Below, piece by piece: positions 1-9,117 of a stretch of DNA of 53,690 nt. Source of the stretch: Bacteroidales bacterium. Its GTDB lineage: Bacteria; Bacteroidota; Bacteroidia; Bacteroidales; UBA3824. Each line of letters starts with the position of its first letter. Position 1 is the stretch's first letter. The notes beneath the pieces were generated by a model. It was given only the letters and a program-made list of their open reading frames with translations, was not told the origin of the DNA and did not search any database. The stretch spans positions 1-53,690 of the forward strand of contig JAFPYR010000026.1 in the NCBI GenBank assembly GCA_017412115.1. The letters run 5' to 3'. A program made the translations under genes and the position numbers.

Positions 1-155
<155 letters not shown>

Positions 156-198
156 TTATAAATTAATGAATAAAGAATTTTGTCAATTTTTACAACCG

Positions 199-206
199 CA
201 AATTTA
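199..206 (-). promoter_or_regulatory. -7 promoter box of gap
   Basis: Reads TAAATTTG on the minus strand, matching the Bacteroidetes consensus TAnnTTTG, about 59 bases before the GAPDH start codon. It is divergent from the glutamine synthetase promoter. Confidence 0.6.
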
Positions 207-323
207 CGAAATATTTTTTTATGTTGTACACGTTAAGATAAAAAAATTATTAAATTTTTTGTATGATTTTATTTTTTTTGTCATTTGTGGTTTTTCCTTA
301 GTGCAAAATTCATTTCTTATTTC

Positions 324-331
324 TAACTTTG
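324..331 (+). promoter_or_regulatory. -7 promoter box of glutamine synthetase gene
   Basis: TAACTTTG fits TAnnTTTG and lies 54 bases before the ATG at 386. Its position rules out the longer in-frame start at 329, because transcription would begin after that codon. No good -33 TTTG element is seen. Confidence 0.6.
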
Positions 332-385
332 CAACGTGGAAAAAATATAAACTATAAACCATTAAAAAACAAGTATCCAAAAAAA

Positions 386-2440
386 ATGAGCGGATTAAGA
401 TTTCAGGTTGTGGCTGAGGCTTTTAAAAAAGAAGCCCGCCGCGTAGATGCTCCTAAAGAGCCTACCTCATCGTATTTTGGTAAATATACTTTCGGCAAGG
501 AACAAATGTCGAAATATTTATCGAAAGACACCGTAAAAAAAATTAACGAAATCACCAAAAGCGGAAAACCTCTTGACAGAGATATTGCCGATCAAGTGGC
601 TGCCGGCATGAAACAATGGGCAATGGAACTTGGTGCAACGCATTATACTCACTGGTTTCAACCTCTGACGGAAGGCACTGCCGAAAAACATGATTCGTTT
701 ATCGAATATGCGGGCGCACCCGGTGAAGGCGTTATCGAAGAATTTTCGGGCAAACTTTTGGCTCAACAAGAACCTGATGCCTCAAGTTTTCCTAACGGCG
801 GCTTGAGAAATACTTTTGAGGCTCGCGGTTATTCGGCTTGGGACCCTTCTTCTCCCGCTTTTATTGTTGATGATACGCTTTGCGTTCCTACCGTTTTTAT
901 TTCTTATACGGGCGAGGCTTTAGATTACAAGACACCTCTTTTAAAAGCTATTGATGCTGTAGATAAAGCCGCAGTAGATGTTTGCAATTATTTCGATTCC
1001 AATGTTAAAAAAGTGTATTCTTATTTGGGTTGGGAACAGGAATATTTTTTGGTTGATGAAGGACTTTATGCCGCAAGACCTGATTTGCTTTTGACGGGAC
1101 GTTCGCTTTTAGGACACGAATCCGCTAAAAATCAACAACTTGAAGACCATTATTTCGGCGCAATTCCCGAACGTGTTCAGGCTTATATGAAAGAAGTGGA
1201 ATTTGAGGCTTACAAATACGGTATTCCTTGCAAAACAAGACACAACGAGGTTGCTCCTAATCAGTTTGAATTAGCACCTATTTTTGGTGAGACCAATCTT
1301 GCTAACGATCAGAATCTTTTGATAATGTCGATAATGAAACGGATTGCAAGAAAGCACGGTTTTAGGGTTCTTCTTCACGAAAAACCTTTTGCAGGAATCA
1401 ACGGTTCGGGAAAACACAACAACTGGTCTTTGGGTACAGATACTGGTGTAGGTTTATTAACACCGGGAAAAACTCCGCAGGAAAATCTTCAGTTTGTTAC
1501 CTTTATGGTAAATATTTTAATGGCGGTTTACAAAAACAATGCATTGCTGAAGGCCTCTGTTATGACGGCTCAAAACGCGCACCGTTTGGGTGCAAACGAA
1601 GCACCTCCGGCTATTATTTCAGCATTTTTGGGAACTCAGCTTACCCAGCTTTTGGATAAAATCGAAAATTCAACGAGCGAGGAAGGCATTACTCTTGACG
1701 ACAAGAAAAAAATGCAACTCGGCATCGGAAACATTCCTGAAGTTTTGGTTGATAATACTGACAGAAACCGTACTTCGCCGTTTGCTTTTACGGGCAACAG
1801 GTTTGAATTTAGGGCTGTCGGCTCCTCTGCAAACTGTGCTTCGGCTATGATTGCGCTTAATACCGTGGTTGCGGCTCAATTAAGAGAGTTCAAGAAAGAG
1901 GTTGATGCTAAAATTTCAGCAGGTCAGGCTAAAGAAAAAGCAATTTTTGAGGTCATAAAAGAATACATCAAAATTTCAAAACCGATACGTTTTGACGGAA
2001 ACGGTTATTCCGACGAGTGGAAAGCAGAGGCAGCAAGACGCGGTCTTGATTGCGAGACTTCAGTTCCGAGAATTTATGATGCTTACACGAGCGAGCAGTC
2101 TGTTAAATTGTTTACCGAAACGGGAGTTTTTTCACCGAAAGAACTTATCGCACGAAACGAAGTAAAATGGGATACTTATACCAAAAAAATTCAGATTGAG
2201 GCGAGAGTTTTAGGTGATATGATTATCAGCAATATAATTCCCGTAGCCACTAAGTATCAGAGCATTTTGCTTGACAGCGTTACTAAAATGTATACTGTTT
2301 TCGGAAAAGAAAAGGCAGATAAACTCAGCGAAAAAACTCTTCAAAGCATTGAACAGATTTCGGAGCATATCGCAGTTCTGAAAAATTCAGTTGAGGCTAT
2401 GGTTGAGGCCCGCAAAGTTGCAAACAGATTAGAAAAATAA
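386..2440 (+). CDS. glnN: Type III glutamine synthetase (GSIII), ended early by an in-frame UAA
   Basis: Makes glutamine from glutamate, ammonia and ATP; this is the large dodecameric GS of Bacteroidetes and some other bacteria. Visible landmarks are GATHYTHWFQP (from residue 83), KHNNWSLGTDTG, NRTSPFAFTG and the following RFEFRAVGSS, all in order. The start MSGLRF at 386 matches the family N-terminus and sits after a promoter box. The frame ends at TAA 2438-2440 after 684 residues, but the same frame continues to TAA 2579-2581 and encodes 46 more residues that match the family C-terminus (for example RYHADKLELL and WPLPKYRELLF). Read through, the protein would be 731 positions long, close to the usual roughly 729 of Bacteroides GSIII. 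So the gene carries one nonsense codon, or a sequence error, near its end. Activity of the short form is unknown. Confidence 0.93.
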   Translation: MSGLRFQVVAEAFKKEARRVDAPKEPTSSYFGKYTFGKEQMSKYLSKDTVKKINEITKSGKPLDRDIADQVAAGMKQWAMELGATHYTHWFQPLTEGTAEKHDSFIEYAGAPGEGVIEEFSGKLLAQQEPDASSFPNGGLRNTFEARGYSAWDPSSPAFIVDDTLCVPTVFISYTGEALDYKTPLLKAIDAVDKAAVDVCNYFDSNVKKVYSYLGWEQEYFLVDEGLYAARPDLLLTGRSLLGHESAKNQQLEDHYFGAIPERVQAYMKEVEFEAYKYGIPCKTRHNEVAPNQFELAPIFGETNLANDQNLLIMSIMKRIARKHGFRVLLHEKPFAGINGSGKHNNWSLGTDTGVGLLTPGKTPQENLQFVTFMVNILMAVYKNNALLKASVMTAQNAHRLGANEAPPAIISAFLGTQLTQLLDKIENSTSEEGITLDDKKKMQLGIGNIPEVLVDNTDRNRTSPFAFTGNRFEFRAVGSSANCASAMIALNTVVAAQLREFKKEVDAKISAGQAKEKAIFEVIKEYIKISKPIRFDGNGYSDEWKAEAARRGLDCETSVPRIYDAYTSEQSVKLFTETGVFSPKELIARNEVKWDTYTKKIQIEARVLGDMIISNIIPVATKYQSILLDSVTKMYTVFGKEKADKLSEKTLQSIEQISEHIAVLKNSVEAMVEARKVANRLEK

Positions 2441-2581
2441 AAAGACAAAGCCGTTGCTTATCACGATACCGTTTTGCCGTTTTTTGAAACTATCCGTTAT
2501 CATGCCGACAAATTGGAATTGTTGATTGATGACGAAATGTGGCCCTTGCCGAAATACAGAGAATTGTTGTTCGTAAGATAA
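2441..2581 (+). pseudogene. Detached C-terminal coding remnant of glutamine synthetase III
   Basis: This is the in-frame continuation of the upstream gene after its UAA. The 46 codons read KDKAVAYHDTVLPFFETIRY and then HADKLELLIDDEMWPLPKYR followed by ELLFVR and a stop. It has no start codon of its own at the front. From general knowledge of GSIII, the motif DKLELL..DE.WPLPKYRELLF is the conserved end of the family. The codons show no decay, so the nonsense change is recent, artefactual, or bypassed in translation. Confidence 0.85.
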
Positions 2582-2604
2582 TTATTGTTGAATACTATAA
2601 AAGA

Positions 2605-2647
2605 AAAAAACGGAGATTTCATAAAAAGGAATCTCCGTTTTTTTTGT
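2605..2647 (+). terminator. Hairpin terminator after glutamine synthetase
   Basis: Stem CGGAGATT / AATCTCCG around loop TCATAAAAAGG, flanked by an A-run before and eight or more T after (2638-2645). It follows the second stop codon (2581), not the first, which fits the longer reading frame as the original gene. A-rich and T-rich flanks make it usable for the convergent minus-strand gene too. Confidence 0.8.
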
Positions 2648-2656
2648 TTTATGATT

Positions 2657-3232
2657 TTATTTAACGTATTTTCTACTTTCAATGTAGTATACTGGATAAT
2701 AATCTGTTCCGTGTTTTTCCATGTAAGATTTCATAGTTGATAATTGTTTCATTACGCTATGACATCTTTCCATGATTTTACAGTTTTCAGCGGTTGAAGT
2801 GTCAGAAGGCATTTTGGATTTTTGAATCTCTTCGCTTTCCAAAATCCTGCTTTTAGAAATTTTGTTCACTTTAACGATTCCGCTGATAGCGATATTTTTG
2901 TACATGATTTCGCGAGGGAATGTGTCAATTTCGCCACCGACAAAAACTTGCATATTCATTGTGCTGTCATCATCGGCAGAAACAAAGCATTTTTTGCCCG
3001 TACCTTTGCAGACGTGTGTTACTTTTCCTGCTATAATGACTTCTTTATCAAGAAGTTCTTCACCTTTATCAAATATTTGTAGTGGTGTTAATGCGTTTTC
3101 GGGTAATGTAGATTTTTCTTTTTGATTAACGTTTTTTTCGGCTGCGCTCCCTCCCGAATTGCCGGAGCATGCTGACATAAATGCCGCACATACAATCATA
3201 AAAGCCGCTAACGTTCTTTTCATATTTATCAT
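2657..3232 (-). CDS. OB-fold-like exported lipoprotein
   Basis: No certain function. The N-terminus is a lipoprotein signal: a hydrophobic stretch ending FMSAC, so the mature protein would start at that cysteine. A region from about residue 55 (EVIIAGKVTHVC...GKKCFV...QVFVGGEI...ISGIVKVNKI) has the alternating strand pattern of a small OB-fold/tRNA_anti-like domain, as in other Bacteroidetes exported proteins. It contains a conserved-looking pair HVCKGTGKKC that could bind metal or form a disulfide; that is inference. The C-terminal third is helical and charged. A second in-frame ATG three codons later (3223, MKRTLAAF) is an equally good start. Monocistronic, with its own promoter box at 3256-3263. 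Confidence 0.75.
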   Translation of the reverse strand: MINMKRTLAAFMIVCAAFMSACSGNSGGSAAEKNVNQKEKSTLPENALTPLQIFDKGEELLDKEVIIAGKVTHVCKGTGKKCFVSADDDSTMNMQVFVGGEIDTFPREIMYKNIAISGIVKVNKISKSRILESEEIQKSKMPSDTSTAENCKIMERCHSVMKQLSTMKSYMEKHGTDYYPVYYIESRKYVK

Positions 3233-3255
3233 TTTGTATAAGAATTTTGTCGTGG

Positions 3256-3263
3256 CAAATATA
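3256..3263 (-). promoter_or_regulatory. -7 promoter box of OB-fold lipoprotein gene
   Basis: TATATTTG on the minus strand, 23 bases before the ATG at 3232. Confidence 0.6.
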
Positions 3264-3325
3264 AAAAAAATAAATTTTAAAAAAAATACCTTAAATTAAG
3301 TATTGCAGGAAAAAACTAAATATTA

Positions 3326-3333
3326 TAATTTTG
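3326..3333 (+). promoter_or_regulatory. -7 promoter box of TonB receptor gene
   Basis: TAATTTTG, 23 bases before ATG 3357. It lies inside the longer open frame that begins at 3303, so the TonB receptor start must be 3357 or 3360. Confidence 0.65.
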
Positions 3334-3356
3334 CGGAACGAATTATATATATTAAA

Positions 3357-6338
3357 ATGATGAATAACAGACTGTTAACTGTTTTTATCCTGCTTTTTTC
3401 TTTTTTTACGAAAGGTTTTGCTCAGACTTATACGCTTGAAGGTACGGTAAAAAATCTTTCAGATTCTTTGCCCGTGCCGTATGCAGCCGTTGTTTTGGGC
3501 GACAATAGGCTTTGGACGGTTACCGATGAGGTGGGACATTTTTGTATTAAAAATGTTCCTGAAGGTAAAATTAAAATCACCGTTCAGTGTTTGGGCTTTG
3601 TTAAAAGAGAGTTTTTTGTAACAAAGAACATTAACGCGTTGAAAATTTTTTTGCAGGAAGATAATTTGAAAATTTCGCAGGTTACTGTTACCGCACAAAA
3701 AAATACAGCGGGTTTTTCAGCGGCTTATACTTTGGACCGTAAGGCGTTAGACCATCAGCAGATTTTAAATGTCAGCGATGTTAATTCGCTTTTGCCCGGC
3801 GGTAAAACCGTTAATTCTACTCTTATGGACGACAATCGAACTGCCATTAGAAGCGGTTCGTCGGAATTTGGCAATTCATCCTTTGCAACGGCTGTCGAGG
3901 TAGACGGCGCAAGACTTTCCAACAATGCCGAATTAGATGAGACCGCCGGAGCTTCAACACGCAATGTCAGTTCTACGAATATTGAAAGTATTGAAATTAT
4001 AACCGGAATACCTTCAGTAGAGTATGGCGATTTGAGTAATGGAATTGTTAAAGTGCATACAAAAAAAGGAAAAACGCCTTTTGTAATAGATTTTTCAACG
4101 AATCCGTATACTAAACAAGCGGCATTGAGCAAGGGCTTTGATTTGAAAGGCGATGCCGGTGAACTTAATTTATCTTTTGAACATACAAAATCCTTTACCG
4201 ACATTTCAAGTCCGTATACGAGTTATCAAAGAAATGTTTTTGATGTAAAATATTCTAATACTTTTAAGAAAACCACCGAAAATCCGTTGATGTTTTCTTT
4301 TGCGGCAAGCGGTAATTCAGGCGGTTATAATTCAGAGGCAGACCCTGATGCTTTTTCGGAAAATTATACTTATCAGAAGGATTATGTTGCAAGGTTTAAC
4401 TCCAAGATTGCATGGCTTTTGAACAAAAACTGGATAACTAATTTTAATGCTTTTGCCTCGCTTTCTATTGCTGACAAAACCACCGAAACTAATACTAACA
4501 AAAACAGCGCAAGTACTTCGCCGTATGTTCATTCTACTGAGGAGGGTTATTTTATTGCCGCTGATTATGACGCAAATCCGTTGAGCCCGGTGATACTTTC
4601 GCCGACGGGATATTGGTATGTTAAGGAATTTGTAGAGAGCAAACCTTTGGATTTTTCTCTAAAAATAAAAGGTGATTTGGTAAAACATTTTTCATCTTTT
4701 ACCAACAAATTTATGTTAGGTTCGGAGTATACCTCAAGCGGTAATCTTGGGCGCGGAAAATATTATGACGATATGCGTTATGCTCCTGACGGTTGGAGAG
4801 AGTACCGTTATGATTGTCTGCCGTTTATGAATAATCTTGCCGTTTATGCCGAGGACAAAATTTCAGTGCCTTTGGCTCAAAACATCGAAGGGTCGGATTT
4901 GCAAATTACTTTAGGATTAAGAGATGATTTGACCTTAATTTCGGGAAGTGATTACGGCACAGCTTCGTCTTTTTCACCGAGGTTTAGTGCAAAATATATT
5001 TTTTGGCGCGACAAAAAGAAAACCGTAAAAGAACTCAGCGTTTATCTCGGTTACGGAAAAAGTGTTAAACTGCCTTCGTTTCAAGTGCTTTATCCGCGGC
5101 CTTCGTATTATGACCAGCAGGTTTTTTCTTCGACATCTTCTGCCGAGGGAAAAGCTTTTTACGCTTATTACACATATCCTGTTTCAGCTATTAGAAACAA
5201 GGATTTGAAATGGCAGTATTCCAATCAGACAGAAATCGGAGCGGAAATTAATATTTCAGATATAAAAATCTCAATATCAGCCTATTATAACAAAACGGCA
5301 CGCTCTTATATCAGCGTTTATGATTATACGCCTTTTACTTATAACAGAACGTATTCAAGCACTTTGGAAAATTCTCAAATACCCTTGGAAAACCGTATGT
5401 ATTCTATTGACAGAAATTCCGGAGAGGTAACTGTCAGCGACAAAAGTGGTGTTAATCCTGATGAGACGCTTCCTTTTACGCCTAAAAACACTTACAAATC
5501 TGCAACGTTTTTTACAAATTCCAATCCCGTAACACGTTACGGAGCCGATTGGATTATAGATTTTCCGCAGATAAAATTTTTGAAAACGTCTTTGCGTTTG
5601 GACGGAAATTATTACCGTTACGAAGGTGCTAATTCAACGCTTTTGGCTTATTGGCCGAACATGACGTCTTTGAAATCCGACGGAACGCCCTTTGATTATA
5701 TCGGTTATTATGCCGGAAGTTCCAATACTTCAACCTCTTCGGCTGCAACAAATTCTTATTATAACGGAATGTTGAAAAAACAGATTAATCAGAACTGTAC
5801 TTTTATGACACATATTCCGAAAGTCAGAATGATAATCTCGTTGAGATTTGAGGCAACTCTTTACAGATTTTCAAAACTTTTGATTGACGGCGGCGGTTAT
5901 GATGTGGCATACGCTTCGGGAGAAAAAGGTTCAACAACCGGCTTGCCATATAACAAAGATATGAGGGATTTTTATGTTACGGTTTATCCCGTTTATTATT
6001 CTACGAGGGAAAAACCTAACGAACTTATACCTTTTGCCGAAAAATATTTATGGGCAAAGGACAACGATCCTGATTTATATGCCGATCTTACAAAACTCAC
6101 TACTACAACTAATTACGGTTATAATTATAATCCTGAAAAAATTTCGGCATATTACTCCGCCAATTTCAGCATCACCAAAGAAATAGGGGAGAGGGCATCG
6201 CTAAGTTTTTATGCCAACAATTTTTTCTGTCATGATGGTAAAGTAAAATCAAGTAAAACTGGTTTGGATATATCGCTTTACGGTAGCGGTTATATTCCTG
6301 TTTTTTATTACGGAATGTCATTAAGAATTAAATTATGA
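3357..6338 (+). CDS. TonB-dependent outer-membrane receptor with CarboxypepD_reg-like domain
   Basis: Signal peptide (residues 1 to about 23, ending GFAQ), then a carboxypeptidase-D regulatory-like beta-sandwich (TYTLEGTVKN ... VPYAAVVLGDNRLWTVTDEVGHF), a plug domain (SDVNSLLPGGKTV ... VEVDGARLSNN ... IESIEIITGIPSVEYGDLSNG) and a long aromatic-rich beta-barrel to the last residues RIKL. The protein is about 993 residues, normal for the family. It would import a ligand across the outer membrane using TonB energy. The usual SusD partner is absent; instead the stop overlaps the start of a DUF4876 lipoprotein gene by four bases (ATGA), so the two are co-translated. The substrate cannot be read from the sequence. 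MMNN at 3357 or MNNR at 3360 are the possible starts. Confidence 0.9.
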   Translation: MMNNRLLTVFILLFSFFTKGFAQTYTLEGTVKNLSDSLPVPYAAVVLGDNRLWTVTDEVGHFCIKNVPEGKIKITVQCLGFVKREFFVTKNINALKIFLQEDNLKISQVTVTAQKNTAGFSAAYTLDRKALDHQQILNVSDVNSLLPGGKTVNSTLMDDNRTAIRSGSSEFGNSSFATAVEVDGARLSNNAELDETAGASTRNVSSTNIESIEIITGIPSVEYGDLSNGIVKVHTKKGKTPFVIDFSTNPYTKQAALSKGFDLKGDAGELNLSFEHTKSFTDISSPYTSYQRNVFDVKYSNTFKKTTENPLMFSFAASGNSGGYNSEADPDAFSENYTYQKDYVARFNSKIAWLLNKNWITNFNAFASLSIADKTTETNTNKNSASTSPYVHSTEEGYFIAADYDANPLSPVILSPTGYWYVKEFVESKPLDFSLKIKGDLVKHFSSFTNKFMLGSEYTSSGNLGRGKYYDDMRYAPDGWREYRYDCLPFMNNLAVYAEDKISVPLAQNIEGSDLQITLGLRDDLTLISGSDYGTASSFSPRFSAKYIFWRDKKKTVKELSVYLGYGKSVKLPSFQVLYPRPSYYDQQVFSSTSSAEGKAFYAYYTYPVSAIRNKDLKWQYSNQTEIGAEINISDIKISISAYYNKTARSYISVYDYTPFTYNRTYSSTLENSQIPLENRMYSIDRNSGEVTVSDKSGVNPDETLPFTPKNTYKSATFFTNSNPVTRYGADWIIDFPQIKFLKTSLRLDGNYYRYEGANSTLLAYWPNMTSLKSDGTPFDYIGYYAGSSNTSTSSAATNSYYNGMLKKQINQNCTFMTHIPKVRMIISLRFEATLYRFSKLLIDGGGYDVAYASGEKGSTTGLPYNKDMRDFYVTVYPVYYSTREKPNELIPFAEKYLWAKDNDPDLYADLTKLTTTTNYGYNYNPEKISAYYSANFSITKEIGERASLSFYANNFFCHDGKVKSSKTGLDISLYGSGYIPVFYYGMSLRIKL

Positions 6339-7672
6339 AAAAAGTTTTTTACATATTTTTGTTGTTTTTGATAGTATCTTGTGCTGAGGATTTGAACGAA
6401 AACACTATCGAATTTTCGCTTGAAAAACTTGAAATTAAACTTTCATATCCTGAAAATTCAGTTTTAAAAGCACGTAAAGGCGTTTTAGTAACATTAACCG
6501 ACAATTCGGGCGGCGTTTTCAAAAGTTATACTGACGAAACGGGAACGGCTGTTTTTATGGTTCCTTGCGGTGTTTATTCAGCATTTGTCAGCGACAAAAC
6601 CAAAGAAGTTTTGGTTTATAACGGTAAATCTTCAGATATTATAATTACCTCCGGCAGTGTTTTTTCTCAAGAAATTTTACTTGTTGAAACTAATGTTAAT
6701 AGAATTATAATCAAGGAGTTGTATTGTGGCGGCTGTCAAATGGACGACGGTAGCGGTTATACCCGCAACGATAAATACGCCGTTGTTTACAACAATAGTT
6801 CCGATGTTGTTGAAATTAATAATTTTTCGCTTGCCGTTGGAACGCCTTACAATGCAACCGGCACTAATGCCAATTATGTGAAAAACGATTTGGTTTATGC
6901 CAAGGAAGGTTTCATGCCTGCAACGATGGGCATTTGGTATTATCCGGGAAAACTTACTTTTGAACCTTACGAACAAAAAGTAATTTCGATTTATGGGGCG
7001 ATAGATTTTACGAAAACTTATTCCAATTCGGTAAATCTTGCTAACAAGGATTATTATGTGCTTTACGATGAGGATTGTGAACGTTATGCCGGCAATACGG
7101 TTTATTATCCTGCGCCTTACAATGAAATTCCACGAGAGCATTATTTCAAAACAATAGTTTATGGTCAGGGTTCGAGTTGGATTTTCAGCGTAGTATCGCC
7201 GTGTTTTTTTATTTTTTATTTGGACGAAGACCCTGTTGAATTTGCTCAAAAAGAAGAAAATCATTATTTTGACGGTAACAAAAGCGGCTCGTGGGGAAGT
7301 CTCGGCTCATGTCTTAAAATTCCCGTTAAAAATATTCTTGACGGTATCGAAGTTTTTTCGACCCGTTACGATGGCAATCAAAAACGTTTTTCTCCTGAGG
7401 TTGACGGCGGTTATGTTTGGCATACAAATCAATTCGGTTATACTCTTTACCGCAATGTTAATAAAGAGGCGACGGAAAAACTTCCTGAGAACGCAGGAAA
7501 AATTGTTTACGGTTATGATTTAGGCACTTTAGATATCGAAAAAGGTTCAACTGACAAATCGGGCATTGATGCTGAGGCTTCAATGAAAAACGGTGCGCAC
7601 ATAATTTTTTCGGACATTAACAATTCCGGCGAGGATTTTCATCAAAGAAAAAAGGCAGCTATCAAAGATTGA
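6335..7672 (+). CDS. DUF4876-family outer-membrane lipoprotein, partner of TonB receptor
   Basis: The first 16 residues end in a lipobox (FLIVSC), so it is probably a lipoprotein. Residues about 28-115 form an Ig-like/carboxypeptidase-regulatory type sandwich (VLVTLTDNSGGVFKSYTDETGTAVF). From about 120 the motif IIIKELYCGGCQMDDGSGY followed by RNDKYAVVYNNSSDVVEINN is the DUF4876 signature; its layout resembles a lamin-tail-like fold (my inference). The four-base overlap with the TonB receptor upstream indicates an operon and suggests it is the surface or periplasmic partner of that receptor, as SusD is for SusC. Function and ligand are unknown. Confidence 0.85.
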   Translation: MKKVFYIFLLFLIVSCAEDLNENTIEFSLEKLEIKLSYPENSVLKARKGVLVTLTDNSGGVFKSYTDETGTAVFMVPCGVYSAFVSDKTKEVLVYNGKSSDIIITSGSVFSQEILLVETNVNRIIIKELYCGGCQMDDGSGYTRNDKYAVVYNNSSDVVEINNFSLAVGTPYNATGTNANYVKNDLVYAKEGFMPATMGIWYYPGKLTFEPYEQKVISIYGAIDFTKTYSNSVNLANKDYYVLYDEDCERYAGNTVYYPAPYNEIPREHYFKTIVYGQGSSWIFSVVSPCFFIFYLDEDPVEFAQKEENHYFDGNKSGSWGSLGSCLKIPVKNILDGIEVFSTRYDGNQKRFSPEVDGGYVWHTNQFGYTLYRNVNKEATEKLPENAGKIVYGYDLGTLDIEKGSTDKSGIDAEASMKNGAHIIFSDINNSGEDFHQRKKAAIKD

Positions 7673-7701
7673 TAACCGCCCTCTTTCTTTTTTTTAAAGG
7701 A

Positions 7702-9108
7702 TTATTTCTTTTCTAATAGGATTACGTTTTCCACGTGATGCGTTTGCGGAAACATATCCACCGGCTGAATTTTCTTAACGGCGTATTTTTCGTCCAAAAG
7801 TTGAACGTCCCGCGCTTGAGTTGCCGGATTGCAACTTACGTAAACTATTCTTTGAGGTGCGGCGTTGAGAATCGTTTTTATAACATCGGGGTGAACTCCG
7901 GCTCTCGGGGGATCAAGAATTATGACCTCGGGTTTGCCGTTTTGGTTAATAAATTCCTCCGTTAAAACGTCTTTCATATCGCCGGCATAGAATTTCGTAT
8001 TGGTAATTCCGTTTAATCCGCTGTTGATTTTTGCGTCCTCAATAGCCTCTTCAATGTATTCAATGCCAATGACTTGTAAGGCTTTGTCAGCAACGAAATT
8101 TGCAATTGTTCCCGTTCCTGTATAAAGGTCGTAAACTATTTCTTTGCCGCTAAGACCTGCAAATTCTTTTGCAACCGAGTACAATTTGAAGGCTTGAAGA
8201 GAGTTTGTCTGATAAAAACTTTTAGCTTGAACCTTAAATTTCAAACCGCCTAACTCTTCAATTATGTGGTCTTTACCGTGATAAAATTTCGCTTCCAAAT
8301 CCGAATAATCGCTGTTGCGTTTAGGATTGATAAAATACATCAGCGAAGTAATTTGCGGAAATTTTTCTATTAAGTGGTTCAGCAATAATTCACGTTTTTC
8401 TTTGTCTTCAAATGCAAAAACAATAATTACCATAAGTTCCTGATTAACAGAACTTCTGATAATAATATTGCGCAAAAATCCTGTCTGTTCTTTGAGGTTG
8501 AAAAAATCAAAACCTTGTTCCAAACAGAATTTTTTTATCTCCAAACGGATTTCGTTTGAAGGCTCGGCTTGAAGGCAACATTTTTTTATGTCCAAAACCT
8601 TGTCAAAACGTCCGGGGATATGAAATCCCAAACCTTGAAGCAGTTTTTCTGAGTCGGGAACCTCCATTTCCTCAGCCGAAAGCCAACGTTGTGAGGCAAA
8701 GGTAAATTCCAATTTGTTGCGGTAAAAATACTGATTGTCAGAGGGCAGAATCGGCTGTAATTCAGGGATTTCCACTTTTGCAATATGCGTTAAAGCGTCT
8801 TCTACCTGTTGCTGTTTGTATTTTAACTGTAATTTGTAAGGCAGCATTTGCCAAACGCAACCGCCGCAAATTCCGAAATGTTCGCATTGAGGAGTTTCCC
8901 TTTCAGAGGAAAACTTCTTGAAATTTTCCACAACAGCCTCGCGAAAGTTTTTTTTGCGTTTAACGGTCTTAATATCAACGACATCGCCCGGCACAGCACC
9001 TTTTATAAAAAAGACGATATTGTCAATTTTGGCGATTGCTTTGCCCTCGGCTGCGATGTCTGTTACGAGAACATCTTCAAAAATTTCTCCTGTTCTTTTT
9101 TTGCGCAT
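7702..9108 (-). CDS. rlmD: 23S rRNA (uracil-5-)-methyltransferase, RlmD/RumA family
   Basis: SAM-dependent m5U methyltransferase. An N-terminal TRAM domain (about residues 1-60) is followed by the iron-sulfur cysteines C75, C81 and C84 (CEHFGICGGC) and a later cysteine in DIKKCC. The Rossmann domain contains VYDLYTGTGTIANF, the ILDPPRAGVHP motif and the catalytic loop VSCNPATQARD with its nucleophilic cysteine. Length (468) is typical of the Bacteroidetes enzymes. The exact uracil modified (U1939 in E. coli RlmD, or another in RNA or tRNA) cannot be decided from sequence alone. It lies nine bases downstream of the DUF4293 gene and is probably co-transcribed with it. Confidence 0.9.
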   Translation of the reverse strand: MRKKRTGEIFEDVLVTDIAAEGKAIAKIDNIVFFIKGAVPGDVVDIKTVKRKKNFREAVVENFKKFSSERETPQCEHFGICGGCVWQMLPYKLQLKYKQQQVEDALTHIAKVEIPELQPILPSDNQYFYRNKLEFTFASQRWLSAEEMEVPDSEKLLQGLGFHIPGRFDKVLDIKKCCLQAEPSNEIRLEIKKFCLEQGFDFFNLKEQTGFLRNIIIRSSVNQELMVIIVFAFEDKEKRELLLNHLIEKFPQITSLMYFINPKRNSDYSDLEAKFYHGKDHIIEELGGLKFKVQAKSFYQTNSLQAFKLYSVAKEFAGLSGKEIVYDLYTGTGTIANFVADKALQVIGIEYIEEAIEDAKINSGLNGITNTKFYAGDMKDVLTEEFINQNGKPEVIILDPPRAGVHPDVIKTILNAAPQRIVYVSCNPATQARDVQLLDEKYAVKKIQPVDMFPQTHHVENVILLEKK

Positions 9109-9117
9109 GATTTTTTT

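Noticed and set aside
2438..2440. Genome-wide reassignment of UAA
   Set aside because: Most other genes in the window end normally at UAA with no conserved sequence after it.
2500..2682. 60-codon minus-strand frame
   Set aside because: Lies over the terminator hairpin and the antisense of the glutamine synthetase tail; no protein features.
7655..7700. Terminator after the DUF4876 gene
   Set aside because: Only a weak 6-bp stem (TATCAA/TTGATA) is seen, inside the last codons, so I do not list it.
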